From: Candidatus Omnitrophota bacterium
Lineage (GTDB): Bacteria > Omnitrophota > Gorgyraeia > 1-14-0-20-64-10
Length of the DNA stretch: 35,233 bases
Direction of reading: 5' to 3'
NCBI GenBank assembly: GCA_016201735.1
Contig: JACQCH010000035.1
Location: 1-35,233, forward strand
This document shows positions 23,206-32,033 of this stretch, one piece after another (position 1 is the first letter of the stretch; every line of letters begins with the position of its first letter). Below the pieces are notes generated by a model. That model ran no database searches and was not told the origin of the DNA. It saw only the letters and a program-made list of their open reading frames with translations. The position numbers were made by a program, and so were the translations under genes.

Positions 23206-24414
23206 TCAGGAATCGGGGTAACAGGATTTAAGATGCACCCGGGCCGTCTCGGGCAGCTTCTCCCAAAGGGGCCGAGTTTCCATCAGGAGCTCATGGACCG
23301 TCTCGGGGGTGAAGCGGTAATAAGTCTCCAAGGTCTCCTTGGGCGTGGTGTGGCGTATGAAATAAGATCCCTTCCCCTCCTCCTGAGAGATAGATGCCAC
23401 TGTCCTTGGGATGTCCATCCGCATAGGAAGCGCCGGCTTCCCGCAAGCCCCCTCATAGGACCGAACGGCGCCGATCCGTTCAAAGGTCAGATACCGGTAA
23501 AGGGTCTCATGTTTGGGATGCATGCCGATCACCAAATCGGTCACACCGGCGACAAACCGGGCGTGGTCGAACATCAGTTTGAATAACCGGAAGAGACAGG
23601 CCTGTTTTTGGAAGCTGGTCAAAGAAAAGAAGGTCTTTCCGATGGCGCTTAGATCCAGAGCCAATAAGCCCACTTCAGCCAGGCGTCTCCCCTGCGCCCT
23701 GAACCTTCCGATCTCTTTCGGGAAAAGAGATTCCATCGGAAGCCCGCAGGGAGAATCCACAATCAGGCTGATGGTTCCGAACAGCTTATCTTCTCCCTTC
23801 AAAATGAACGTGCAGGTGCCGGGCAGGACACTGAAAAAGTTGTACTGCATCTGGGATGGGTTCGGCTGGCAGTATCCCCGGGCCAGGTACTCTTTGTAGA
23901 CCAGACGGTAAGCTGATTTTAGTTCCTCCAAAGTTTCCGCGGGGCGGCAGACCAGCTTTGAGGTGGACTCCAAGGCAAGTTGGCAAATCTTGTCGGCGAT
24001 GAAGGCGATCAGCTTTTCTTTCCGGGAGACCCTCTTTAAGTCTTCGAAGGCGATTCCGCATGAAGTCAGGCCGGTGCTGAAGGAAGGGACCACCCAAACA
24101 ACGACACCCCGGACCCGCACCGGTTTGGCGGAATCCGACACCTTTATCTTGATCTCAATCCAGGAGCCGATCGTAACCACCGCGGGAATCATGAGCCGGG
24201 CGCCGTTTTCAGAAAGGTTCATGGTGCGCCCCCTCTTGAATGGGACATCTTCTTCCAGGATTCGATAATCCACCGGCACGCTCATGGAAACACGGGAGGT
24301 TCCTCTCTTCTCGATGAGGGAATCGCTCGTGACGGCGGTCTCACTGCTGAAGATGCTCTCCTCTAAGACGGCTATTCCTGATTCCCAATGTTCCCGCTTA
24401 AAAAAAAGGTTCAT
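23206..24414 (-). CDS. PilZ domain fused to FeeM-like N-acyl amino acid synthase (copy 1)
   Basis: A 402-residue protein. Residues about 35-130 form a PilZ domain with both c-di-GMP motifs intact: RGTSR (37-41) and NLSENG (66-71). Residues about 140-330 resemble the FeeM/LuxI-like GNAT-fold synthases that join an acyl chain to an amino acid: AYRLVYKEYLARGYC, then LAEVGLLALD and VIGMHPKHETLYRYLTFERIG. The last ~70 residues (FTPETVHELLMETRPLWEKL) are a helical tail also found in the paralogue. The start is the ATG at 24412-24414, overlapping the upstream stop as ATGA; the longer frame reads into the neighbour. The tandem paralogue differs mainly at the N-terminus and linker. Confidence 0.85.
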   Translation of the reverse strand: MNLFFKREHWESGIAVLEESIFSSETAVTSDSLIEKRGTSRVSMSVPVDYRILEEDVPFKRGRTMNLSENGARLMIPAVVTIGSWIEIKIKVSDSAKPVRVRGVVVWVVPSFSTGLTSCGIAFEDLKRVSRKEKLIAFIADKICQLALESTSKLVCRPAETLEELKSAYRLVYKEYLARGYCQPNPSQMQYNFFSVLPGTCTFILKGEDKLFGTISLIVDSPCGLPMESLFPKEIGRFRAQGRRLAEVGLLALDLSAIGKTFFSLTSFQKQACLFRLFKLMFDHARFVAGVTDLVIGMHPKHETLYRYLTFERIGAVRSYEGACGKPALPMRMDIPRTVASISQEEGKGSYFIRHTTPKETLETYYRFTPETVHELLMETRPLWEKLPETARVHLKSCYPDS

Positions 24415-25625
24415 GCGGTCAGCCCCGGGTAGCATGTCTCTAAGTGCGCTCGACAGACAGGGGACAACTGATCCCACAGGGGACGTTTCTCTTTGAGAAA
24501 CTGGCGCACCGTTTCTTCAGTCCAGTGGAAGCGCTTCTCGAGGATTTCCTTCGGCATCGACTCTCGCAAGAAATAAAACCCTTTTCCGTGATCCATCAGA
24601 GTGGTTTCTTCTGTCCTTCGGATATCCATCCGCATCGGGAGCGCCGGTTTCCCGCAGGCGCCCGGATAGGATCGGACAGGCCCAATGGCTTCAAAGGTCA
24701 GATAACGGTAGAGCACTTCATGCTTCGGATGCATGCCGATCACAAGATCCGTTGCTCCTACGATAAATCGAGCGTAATCGAACATCACCTTAAAGAGACG
24801 GAAAAGGGATGCTTGTTTCTGAAAATTCGTCAGAGAAAAGAGCCGGGCACTCTTTCCAATCGCCTCCAGATCCAGCGCCAATAAACCCACTTCCGCCAAG
24901 CGCCTACCGGGATTACGGAGTTCGGCGATTTGTTCCGGGAAAAGGGTCTCCATGGGGAGCCCGCACGCCGAGCCACCCATGAGGGAGATCGTTCCTAAAA
25001 GCTGACCCTTCCTCTCCAGGATGAAGGTGCACGTTTCCGGGAGAAAGCAGTAGAAGTTGTAATGCATCTGGGACGGGTTCGGCTGACAATAGCCCCGAGC
25101 GAGATACTCTTTGTAGACAAGGCGGTAGGCGGCTTTCATCTCTCCCAAAGATTGGGCTGGACGAGCCGTGAGGTCAGAGATGGAGTGGAGAGCAAATTGG
25201 CACAGTTTGTCCGCTATAAAGGCCGTCAGCCGTTCCTTGTTGGAAACCCGTCTTAAATCCTCAAAGACAACTCCACACTGAACGGTTGAACGGTGGCCAA
25301 CGAAAGGAGCCACCCAGACCACGGTTCCTTCCGTCTGGAAAGGCTTGGGTATATTCGGCAGCTTCATCTCTAAATCGATCCGGGCCCCGACTGAAATGGG
25401 CGGAGTCACCGACAGCCGAACCCCGGATTGAGAGAAGTTCGCTTTCTTCGCCTGTTTCCAGTCCCGCCCGTTTCCCTGAACCCGATAAAGAACCGGCACA
25501 CTTAAGGAGACACGGGTTGCCCTTCTCCTTTCTTCAGAAAGCTGATCTCCAAGATCTAACCTCTGCCCAACGCTTGTTTGCCAGCGTCGTTTTAGATTGT
25601 TAAGCCATCCCATATTGTTTTCCAT
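24411..25625 (-). CDS. PilZ domain fused to FeeM-like N-acyl amino acid synthase (copy 2, first in operon)
   Basis: A 404-residue paralogue of the next gene, same architecture: PilZ at about 33-130 with R34-x3-R38 and NFSQSG (63-68), and the FeeM-like catalytic domain at about 140-330 (AYRLVYKEYLARGYCQPNPS at 166-185, LAEVGLLALD at 243-252, VIGMHPKHE at 295-303). In FeeM-type enzymes this fold uses acyl-ACP; the amino acid cannot be read from sequence. Long blocks are identical between the copies, so the duplication is clear, but the N-termini and several loops differ enough to suggest distinct substrates or signals. First gene of a three-gene operon behind a promoter at 25699-25727. The ATG has no strong Shine-Dalgarno; another ATG lies four codons in. 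Confidence 0.86.
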   Translation of the reverse strand: MENNMGWLNNLKRRWQTSVGQRLDLGDQLSEERRRATRVSLSVPVLYRVQGNGRDWKQAKKANFSQSGVRLSVTPPISVGARIDLEMKLPNIPKPFQTEGTVVWVAPFVGHRSTVQCGVVFEDLRRVSNKERLTAFIADKLCQFALHSISDLTARPAQSLGEMKAAYRLVYKEYLARGYCQPNPSQMHYNFYCFLPETCTFILERKGQLLGTISLMGGSACGLPMETLFPEQIAELRNPGRRLAEVGLLALDLEAIGKSARLFSLTNFQKQASLFRLFKVMFDYARFIVGATDLVIGMHPKHEVLYRYLTFEAIGPVRSYPGACGKPALPMRMDIRRTEETTLMDHGKGFYFLRESMPKEILEKRFHWTEETVRQFLKEKRPLWDQLSPVCRAHLETCYPGLTA

Positions 25626-25698
25626 TTTACATTTTACTAATTTTTTAAAATTACATAATATGTTGTGAATAAAAAACTTACGTCATTATTCTGTTTTT

Positions 25699-25727
25699 AG
25701 TATACACGACCCCTTCGTTGAATTCAA
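25699..25727 (-). promoter_or_regulatory. Probable sigma-70-type promoter for the PilZ-FeeM/ThiF operon
   Basis: On the minus strand TTGAAT (25722-25727), a 17-bp spacer, and TATACT (25699-25704) match 4/6 and 5/6 of the consensus. The predicted start is near 25692, giving an AT-rich leader of about 67 bases. Confidence 0.6.
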
Positions 25728-25814
25728 GTAAGCTGCCCCCGCAGAAAACTCCCCATCCACTAGATAGTTTACACGATGTTTCCCATTGCGGGGAGGGTGC
25801 TGAGCGAGAAAAAG

Positions 25815-27275
25815 CTACTGGGTACTCTCTCGTTCGCCGGTGATGATGTGAGGGGTGAGGAAGACGACCAGCTCCGATCTTTTCTTCGTGTCCTTCGTGG
25901 AACGAAAGAGGGCGCCGAGGACCGGGATGTCCCCGAGCAATGGGATCCGCTGCTGATCGATGGAGTCCTCATCCCTGATCAGCCCGCCCAAAATCACGGT
26001 GCTTCCATCCTCCACCAGAATCACCGTCTCCGCCTGGGCGGTCTCGACGATCGGGATCTCGTTCTTCTGGGCGGTGGTGAGAGTTCCTGTTTTGGAGCTG
26101 ACCTCCGGCCGGATCCTCATCGTGATGAAATTGTCCCGAGCGATGGTGGGCGTCACAAAAAGCTTGACCCCCACATCGATGAAGTTCACCTGCTCGGCGG
26201 TGACCGCCGTGCCGGTCCCCGCCTGGGAGATCTGCGTGGTCACATACGGCTCCTTGGAGCCGACCAGGATCTTCGCCTCCTGGTTGTTGATGACGGTCAG
26301 CCTCGGCTCGGAGAGGATCTTGGACTTTCCGTAACTGCGCAGGGCTTCGATCAGGACCTTGTAATCGCCCCCCTGGTTCAGCGCCGCATTGGCGACCTTG
26401 ATCGATCCTCCGCTGGTCAGATTCAGAGCCCCCATTCCCTTGAGGGTGATGTTCTCCCGGGCCAGCGCCGCCCAGTCGATCCCGAGCTGAAACTTGTCGG
26501 AAAGGGTCACCTGGATGATCTTGGCGTCGATCAGAACCTCCGTGGCCCGTTCGTCAAAGGCCTTCACCATGGAGGCCAGTGCTTCCAGCTTGAAGGGGTA
26601 GTCGGTCACAACAATCTGATTGGTCCGCTCATCCACCGAAACCTTTCCCATCCCCTTGGTCATCGCTTCCTGGAGAACCGGCGTGACCGCTTTGACGGTG
26701 CCGTAGCTGAGACTGAAGATCCGGGTCTCAAGCGGCTGGTCCATCTCTTGAGCCAGTTTCAACATCTCCTCGACCACCGGCGGCGTGTCCATCAGGATCA
26801 AGGTGTTTGTCGCCTGATCGGAAATCACACGACCGATGTTGGACTTTACCTGAGTCAAGGCGCGGCTCAAGTCCTCCGCCTTCGCGTAGTGGGGCGTCAG
26901 GGACTTCACCATCCGGCGGTCCTGGTAAGGCCGGCCGTGGAGAAGCTCGTAGTCCCGCTGGGTCATGACGGTGAGAATTTGCCCCTTCCGCTCGTAAGCC
27001 AGATCATTCGAAGCCAGGATCACCTCGAAGGCCTCCCAGGGATCGACATCCTTGACAAAAAGGGTCACCCGTCCATTCACGCTCTGCCCGGCGACGATGT
27101 TGAAACCGGCCTGCTCGGCAAGAAGCTTCAAGACCTCCATGATATCCACGCCCTGAAACTGGAGGGTCAGCTTCCCTTCGGCATGAATCGGGATCCCCTG
27201 GAAGAGAACCAGGGCGATAAGCAGGGCAGCAGCAAGAGGGACTCGGAGGGAGTTTCCCTTACAGGTGAATTTCAT
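25815..27275 (-). CDS. gspD: Secretin of the type II secretion system (GspD/PilQ-like)
   Basis: Forms the outer-membrane gate of the secretion machine. Signal peptide to about residue 32 (IHA-EG). Then come an N0/STN domain (about 35-105), two N1-like repeats (about 118-245) and the secretin barrel domain (about 250-480), ending IPLLGDIPVLGALFRST..SELVVFLTPHII. At 486 residues it is short for GspD, with fewer N-domains and no S-domain tail, nearer to PilQ proportions. The ATG has GGAGGGGGG seven bases upstream, within the end of the preceding gene. It is last in the operon, after the GspC/PilP-like gene, an order like pilMNOPQ. Confidence 0.93.
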   Translation of the reverse strand: MKFTCKGNSLRVPLAAALLIALVLFQGIPIHAEGKLTLQFQGVDIMEVLKLLAEQAGFNIVAGQSVNGRVTLFVKDVDPWEAFEVILASNDLAYERKGQILTVMTQRDYELLHGRPYQDRRMVKSLTPHYAKAEDLSRALTQVKSNIGRVISDQATNTLILMDTPPVVEEMLKLAQEMDQPLETRIFSLSYGTVKAVTPVLQEAMTKGMGKVSVDERTNQIVVTDYPFKLEALASMVKAFDERATEVLIDAKIIQVTLSDKFQLGIDWAALARENITLKGMGALNLTSGGSIKVANAALNQGGDYKVLIEALRSYGKSKILSEPRLTVINNQEAKILVGSKEPYVTTQISQAGTGTAVTAEQVNFIDVGVKLFVTPTIARDNFITMRIRPEVSSKTGTLTTAQKNEIPIVETAQAETVILVEDGSTVILGGLIRDEDSIDQQRIPLLGDIPVLGALFRSTKDTKKRSELVVFLTPHIITGERESTQ

Positions 27276-27753
27276 AGGTCCCCCCTCCGGTCTCCAGCAC
27301 CACAGATCGTTCTCGAATCTCCTTCACCCTGGAGGCGCCAAGCTGTTGTCCTTCGGTGACCCAGACGCTCTGTTTTCCATCGGTATCGGTCAGGAACGCC
27401 CGCTTGGTCGCTCCGATGGAAACTCCCAACAGCTTCCACTGAACCTCCGGAATCTTTGGCTCTCGGGAACCCTGGCCTGGCTTTTGCGATTCCAACGGCC
27501 GGACCGCCTGAAAGAGAGAGGCCGGCAGATCCAACGGCACAACAGCCGCCAAAGGCCGATGGAGGTTTTCCAGATTGGGAGGCAGCGGAGCGAGCAGTTC
27601 GCCGGATTGGACATTCCATCCGGCGCAATCCGCGACGGCCGCAAGAGTGATGAGGGGAAGGATTCCGTAGAGCAGGCGATTGATCAAAACCAGACGGCGC
27701 CGGTTCTGATCCAGGACCTGCAGGGACGTGGCAGCAGGAACCGAACGGCTCAT
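27259..27753 (-). CDS. GspC/PilP-like inner-membrane linker protein
   Basis: A 164-residue bitopic protein. One membrane helix (about 21-42, LVLINRLLYGILPLITLAAVA) is followed by a proline-rich periplasmic linker and a small beta domain (about 105-164): WKLLGVSIGATKRAFLTD, WVTEGQQLGASRVKEIRERSVVLE. That domain matches the homology region of GspC and PilP, which binds the N0 domain of the secretin, encoded next. The frame is open to 28119, but the ATG at 27751-27753 overlaps the previous stop as ATGA and gives the right topology. It could be called PilP-like equally well. Confidence 0.75.
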   Translation of the reverse strand: MSRSVPAATSLQVLDQNRRRLVLINRLLYGILPLITLAAVADCAGWNVQSGELLAPLPPNLENLHRPLAAVVPLDLPASLFQAVRPLESQKPGQGSREPKIPEVQWKLLGVSIGATKRAFLTDTDGKQSVWVTEGQQLGASRVKEIRERSVVLETGGGTYEIHL

Positions 27754-28271
27754 CTGTGATCCTCCAGCAACGGCTCCAGACGAATCCGGAGAAGCGCCTG
27801 GACCCGGTCGCCCCCCTGCGACATGAGCTGAAAATTCTCCAATTGGACAGCCGGCATCTCCTCTGGAAGACGTCTGAGAAGTCCGGTCACTGGACCGATC
27901 AATCCTTCCATCTTCGCGTCGATTCTGAGAACGGCCGGGCGATGTTCCTGCCCTGGATTCCAAGCAGGGCGCAGTTCTGTGAGAGAAATCCCCTCTTCTT
28001 TCGCCGCCCGCTGCAAACCCTGCAGAGCCACCCAACTGAAATCGGTCCCCCCGCTCTTCAGGAACGGCCCCATCATCTCGTTCCGACGGGCTTCCACCTC
28101 GCTTTCCACCGCAACCCATCCTTGGAGACGGCGCAGCTGCTCCTGGGCTTGAGAGAGTGTTTCCAGCTGATTCCTGCGAAACTCAAGGCCTCTCTCTACC
28201 AAACGGACTCCCGCGATGACGGCGACTCCCCAACCGAGGAGGATCAGCCAGGTCGTGAAGGGCCGCTTCAT
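27750..28271 (-). CDS. GspM/PilO-like inner-membrane assembly protein
   Basis: A 173-residue protein with an N-terminal membrane helix (about 7-25), a coiled coil (about 28-65, EFRRNQLETLSQAQEQLRRL) and a small ferredoxin-like periplasmic domain (about 80-170) ending VQLENFQLMSQGGDRVQALLRIRLEPL. That is the layout of GspM and PilO, which dimerise with GspL/PilN. The sequence alone does not separate the two. Position after the GspL-like gene and ATGA overlaps on both sides support the role. Confidence 0.75.
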   Translation of the reverse strand: MKRPFTTWLILLGWGVAVIAGVRLVERGLEFRRNQLETLSQAQEQLRRLQGWVAVESEVEARRNEMMGPFLKSGGTDFSWVALQGLQRAAKEEGISLTELRPAWNPGQEHRPAVLRIDAKMEGLIGPVTGLLRRLPEEMPAVQLENFQLMSQGGDRVQALLRIRLEPLLEDHR

Positions 28272-29689
28272 TGGAGCACCATTTCAAACTCTACGTTCGA
28301 AGGTTCACCCGTCCGTTGGGTTTTCGCGGAACGAAGAAGAACCGATCCCCAGAGCGACTCCTCACGCAGGACGGCGGCATAGGCGGTCACCGCCGCCAAG
28401 TCCGGCGCCGCTCCCCGAAGGGTAAGGATGGGGCCGGCTTCTAATCCAAGGAACTGCAGCGTCATTCCCGGAGATAAATGTTTGGCGGAGCGATCCAGCC
28501 ATTCCAGTTGGCGAACGTATTCCTGGCGGGCCGCTTGAACCGAACGAATCGCCGCCGCCATGGCCTTGACCCGAGCGACCTGAGGATTCAGCAGATCCAC
28601 CTGTCCCTGGACCTGCCGAAGCTGCCAATAAGTCGCCCCCACCTTTGCGCCGCTCCATCCTGAAACCAGAACCACGCCGATAGAAACCAGGAGCCCGGTC
28701 CGACGAAACTCACGAAAGAGGAGCTGCTGCAGCTGATGCTGCCGCGTCTCCAGAGGCAGGAGTTCCAATTCCAGAAAGCGGGGGGCGCAGACCGCTCCCA
28801 GAAGCTCAGAGAAAGAAACTTCGGGCGATAATTCTTGCGCCGTGATGCTCAAGGCCTCCCGGAACGGAGAGGCCTCCAATGGATCCACGCGCCGAACGGG
28901 AAGGCCCAACGCCGTCTCCTGGCGCTCGAGAGGAACGGACCCCAATTCCTCAAGCCAACCGCTCAGCGTCACCTGTTCCACCGGAGGGCCTACCTGTTCC
29001 CTCGTGTAGGCCTGGATCGTCTCTTGAAGCTGAGCCGTCAATTCCTCGACGCTGCCCACCCGATGAGGGACCTCCCGCATATAAACCAGCGATCCCCCCA
29101 CCAGCACCCCCAAGTCCAATCCTTCTCGGGTCAGCTCCGCGACAAGCCAAACCTTCGGTGAAGCGTTGATGTCCGTCGGCCAGCAGGCCCGGTGCCAATG
29201 ACCAATCGCTTCGCTTGAAGCGGCAATCCGGGTCAGATTCAACCCGGCCTGCTGGCAGATCCGGACCATCCGCTCCACGACAGGGCGATGAGCCGCCGCG
29301 ACAAGAACCCGCGTCCCCTCGCCTGCCGGCCCCAATACCTTCACCGAGGTGACGCATTCCTGGAGGGAATACGGGAGCAGCCCTTCCAGCTGATAGCCGG
29401 CCATCGCTTGAAGCTCCTGCGGATTCTGCGAGGGCAGGATCAGGTACCGGGTCAACAGCTCCGCGGTGGAGATCAAACCCATCACCTCTCCCGGCGGCAC
29501 CGGAAGGGCGCGGACCAATTCTTTTAAGGCATCGGCCAGCGCCTTCTCCTCTAAATCCGATACCTGCCGGGCCTTCATACCCAACAGCCTGACCGGACCC
29601 TCTCCCGTCGACTGGACCTGCAGGAGTTTGACCCACCTGCCCTGGAAACTAACCGTTGTAACAACCCGCGTGAGACTCTTAAGTTTCAT
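28268..29689 (-). CDS. GspL-like / PilM-PilN fusion assembly protein
   Basis: A 473-residue protein. Residues 1-300 form an actin-like cytoplasmic domain as in GspL and PilM (SAELLTRYLILPSQNPQELQAMAGYQLEGLLPY). One membrane helix follows (about 332-352), then a coiled coil and a PilN-like periplasmic domain. GspL recruits the ATPase GspE to the membrane and pairs with GspM. The start is the ATG at 29687-29689, overlapping gspK by 11 bases; the frame continues to 30076, but that part is antiphase gspK sequence. The mature layout reads as PilM and PilN fused, which is what GspL is thought to be. Confidence 0.85.
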   Translation of the reverse strand: MKLKSLTRVVTTVSFQGRWVKLLQVQSTGEGPVRLLGMKARQVSDLEEKALADALKELVRALPVPPGEVMGLISTAELLTRYLILPSQNPQELQAMAGYQLEGLLPYSLQECVTSVKVLGPAGEGTRVLVAAAHRPVVERMVRICQQAGLNLTRIAASSEAIGHWHRACWPTDINASPKVWLVAELTREGLDLGVLVGGSLVYMREVPHRVGSVEELTAQLQETIQAYTREQVGPPVEQVTLSGWLEELGSVPLERQETALGLPVRRVDPLEASPFREALSITAQELSPEVSFSELLGAVCAPRFLELELLPLETRQHQLQQLLFREFRRTGLLVSIGVVLVSGWSGAKVGATYWQLRQVQGQVDLLNPQVARVKAMAAAIRSVQAARQEYVRQLEWLDRSAKHLSPGMTLQFLGLEAGPILTLRGAAPDLAAVTAYAAVLREESLWGSVLLRSAKTQRTGEPSNVEFEMVLQ

Positions 29690-30602
29690 TCCATCCTCGC
29701 AGGAGGGGCAAGGCCCCGGGACTTTTCCTTTCCAGGACCGCCGCGATCTTTTTTTGAATTCCATGGCGCCCGGCCCGCCCCTCCGACTCCACCCGAAAGA
29801 AGGCGGAGGAAACTCCCAAGAGAGGCGGGTTGTGCCCGACCAAAGCAGCCAAGAGCGCTTGGTCGGCTGAAGCAAGGGGGCCGAAATTCGCGCTGAGAAC
29901 CGGCCCGATCTGACCCGCATCGGTGAAGATCCCGTCGTCGGAAGTCCCTGCGATTCCGTCGGGCCCCGGACCGGATCGATACAGAGTGACCATCTGATTG
30001 GCCAGCCCTGAGGAGAGCCCGAGCCGGGTGAGAACCTCGACGGACGCGGTGTTGATGTTGACCGGGCCGTTCCCATACACCGTCACCCAAGAAACCATCT
30101 GGCTGAGAAGTTCCGGGGTCATCCCCGAAAGAGCCAGAAGCTCCCCCAAATGCCGGATGGGCTTGGCCGGAACCTGATTCAACCGATCGAGGAGCTGCTG
30201 AGCCGCCGACGGCGGGAATCCCAGTTGACCCAACAGATTCAGCCCCTGGGGAGCAAGCGCCTTGTCCAACTCACCCAAGGCGTTCAGTGGAATCCGGGCA
30301 TTCTCGTCCGTCACCGAGTACCGGAAGGTTCCCGGTCCAAAGGCAACGGGGTCCTTGGGCGCTTGACCCCAAGAATCGCGCAGGGAATCCCAGGCCGGAT
30401 CATCGGTCGAAATGCGGGCGCCGGCGACCTCAACGCCGGTCCGCGCCAAATACCAGGCCTGGCGTTCCTCCTGCAGCCGACCGGCCCACTTTAACTCCAA
30501 AGAAAGCTGGGTCGCCTGGAGAATCCCAATGGCGGCTAAGGCCGCGGTGGCCCACAAACTGACGAGGAGAATGGAACCTTTCGAGAAGGGATGGCTACTC
30601 AT
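29679..30602 (-). CDS. gspK: Type II secretion minor pseudopilin GspK
   Basis: The large minor pseudopilin, 307 residues, that caps the pseudopilus with GspI and GspJ. A short leader ends at Gly9, followed by SILLVSLWATAALAAIGILQATQL. As in other GspK proteins there is no glutamate at +5 of the mature chain. DENARIPLNAL and the helix-hairpin-helix-like NINTASVEVLTRLGLSSGLA are characteristic; an Asp-rich GPGPDGIAGTSDDG loop may bind calcium. The ATG overlaps the gspJ stop by eight bases. Confidence 0.92.
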   Translation of the reverse strand: MSSHPFSKGSILLVSLWATAALAAIGILQATQLSLELKWAGRLQEERQAWYLARTGVEVAGARISTDDPAWDSLRDSWGQAPKDPVAFGPGTFRYSVTDENARIPLNALGELDKALAPQGLNLLGQLGFPPSAAQQLLDRLNQVPAKPIRHLGELLALSGMTPELLSQMVSWVTVYGNGPVNINTASVEVLTRLGLSSGLANQMVTLYRSGPGPDGIAGTSDDGIFTDAGQIGPVLSANFGPLASADQALLAALVGHNPPLLGVSSAFFRVESEGRAGRHGIQKKIAAVLERKSPGALPLLRGWNET

Positions 30603-31224
30603 CGGGAGGCTGGCGCATCGCTCCGTGGGAAACGAGGAATTGGCGGGTCACGGAATAGACTCCTTCCGAGGGAGTGGCCATCTCGATCCGGACCCGAACA
30701 AGCTTTGGAACCTCAAGCGGCTGTTTCGCGGAGTTCCACGTCGGGGCCCACTTCACAACCGCCTGGGCATGGGCGTCACCGGTGGCGGCGGGATAACCGT
30801 ACTCGACAAAAAAATCCTTCACCCCGGAGGCAATCGTCCTGGCCTCAACCGCCCCCTGCTCTTCCAGCGGAAACGGAATCCGCTGACGAACGAGCGCTTG
30901 GGTCTGGCCTTGGAACTGGATCACATAATGGATCTGTGCCAAGCGAGTCGCCCCCTCACCTGTCGCGAAAGTCAGTTCGCTATTTAATCCTTCGAAGGGT
31001 CGGTCCGCCAACGCGACGCCGTTGCGAAGATCCTGACCGATCCGGTTGAAGGCCTTTTCGATTACAAAGAGCCGCTCCAGGCGCCTCTGCGCCTTCTGCC
31101 ACGCCTTGAAACCCCTGCCCAAGACCGTGGTCAGCGCCACACTTAAGATCACGACCAAGGCGGCAGCCACCGTCAATTCTAACAAAGAAAACCCGCGGGA
31201 AAAAGTTTTATTGTCCCTGGGCAT
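30595..31224 (-). CDS. gspJ: Type II secretion minor pseudopilin GspJ
   Basis: A prepilin-like protein: basic leader ending at Gly11, then FSLLELTVAAALVVILSVAL with Glu at +5 (residue 16). It is cleaved and N-methylated by the prepilin peptidase, which is not encoded in this window. The body (RLERLFVIEKAFNRIGQDLRN, VKDFFVEYGYP) fits GspJ, partner of GspI and GspK in the tip complex. I prefer the ATG at 31222-31224, giving a short leader; a GTG at 31237-31239 would add five residues. It overlaps gspI by 17 bases. Confidence 0.87.
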   Translation of the reverse strand: MPRDNKTFSRGFSLLELTVAAALVVILSVALTTVLGRGFKAWQKAQRRLERLFVIEKAFNRIGQDLRNGVALADRPFEGLNSELTFATGEGATRLAQIHYVIQFQGQTQALVRQRIPFPLEEQGAVEARTIASGVKDFFVEYGYPAATGDAHAQAVVKWAPTWNSAKQPLEVPKLVRVRIEMATPSEGVYSVTRQFLVSHGAMRQPPDE

Positions 31225-31645
31225 TTTGTTGAAACCCACCGGTGATTTCCACCGACTGAGTGCGATCGCGAACCTTCGAGGAGATCTTCACCGTCGACTG
31301 ATCGATCACCAATCCTTTGAGGGGGCCCTCACTCCATGAAAAGGGCTGGAGAGACCATTCTGCCGCGGGACCTACCCAGGACTTTTCACTCGGAAACCGG
31401 AGGTTCAGTTCCCGGCGCAGGATCTCTTGGATCATCTGTTCCTCAGCGAGCCGTTGGAGCGTGATGGAACTCTCCAGGAACTGCAGGGCCGACAGGGATC
31501 GGCTCCATTGGGTGGCGATCAGGGTAACGGCTGTGATAAGGACCGCAAAAGCGATCAGAACTTCAACGAGGGTAAAGCCTCCGCCCCTTTCATTTCGCCG
31601 GCTGCTGCCAGTTCCCAATATCGTCACCGGTCCCTTCGGTTCCAT
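31208..31645 (-). CDS. gspI: Type II secretion minor pseudopilin GspI
   Basis: A prepilin-like protein with the cleavage site GGG-FTLVEVLIAFAVLITAVTLIA; Glu28 is at +5 of the mature chain. The rest (LAEEQMIQEILRRELNLRFPSE, VKISSKVRDRTQSVEITGG) is the size and pattern of GspI, the core minor pseudopilin that starts tip assembly. The start is uncertain: the ATG at 31645 overlaps gspG by 56 bases and gives a 23-residue leader, while a TTG at 31618 would give a shorter one. An ATG at the gspG stop is in the wrong frame. There is no separate gspH gene between gspG and gspI. Confidence 0.85.
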   Translation of the reverse strand: MEPKGPVTILGTGSSRRNERGGGFTLVEVLIAFAVLITAVTLIATQWSRSLSALQFLESSITLQRLAEEQMIQEILRRELNLRFPSEKSWVGPAAEWSLQPFSWSEGPLKGLVIDQSTVKISSKVRDRTQSVEITGGFQQNAQGQ

Positions 31646-32033
31646 CCGGGCCTACGGAAGAAAGATCGTAGTCCTGAGCGTTGTGGGCGCCCGGATAGAC
31701 ATATCGATAAGAGCGTCCCCAGGGATCGATCGGATCCTGCTTCAAGTAAGGTCCGTGCCAATTCCGGGCCTCCGCATTCGGCGGAGCGGCGCGGAGGATG
31801 TTCAACCCTTCTTCTGTCTGCGGATACTTGCCGGTGTCCAGCTCGAACAGATCCAGAGCCAGTGGAATGGATCCTTTGACATCCGCTTGGGCTCTGGCCC
31901 GCCGGGCCTGCTCGGTCCGGCCGGCCAGACGGGGCACCACCATCGCCACGAGGATCCCTAAGATGGTGACTACAATCAGCAGTTCCACGAGGGTAAAACC
32001 GGTTCTGTCCCCGCCGGGTGTACCAGCTCTCAT
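31590..32033 (-). CDS. gspG: Type II secretion major pseudopilin GspG
   Basis: The main pseudopilus subunit, 147 residues. The leader ends at Gly12, followed by FTLVELLIVVTILGILVAMVVPRL with Glu17 at +5. YPQTEEGLNILRAAP, then WHGPYLKQDPIDPWGRSYRYVYPG and the acidic calcium-binding loop SSVGPDGTEGTGDDIGNW are diagnostic. The ATG overlaps the gspF stop as ATGA. Confidence 0.96.
   Translation of the reverse strand: MRAGTPGGDRTGFTLVELLIVVTILGILVAMVVPRLAGRTEQARRARAQADVKGSIPLALDLFELDTGKYPQTEEGLNILRAAPPNAEARNWHGPYLKQDPIDPWGRSYRYVYPGAHNAQDYDLSSVGPDGTEGTGDDIGNWQQPAK

Noticed and set aside
25776-27359. Long plus-strand ORF (527 codons)
   Set aside because: It is antisense to the secretin and its neighbour, whose protein sequences are clearly recognisable. 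The ORF has no family signal and reflects codon bias of the real strand.
28268-30076. Extended 602-codon reading of the GspL-like gene
   Set aside because: The first ~129 codons are gspK in another frame. The ATG at 29689 gives a normal GspL/PilM N-terminus.
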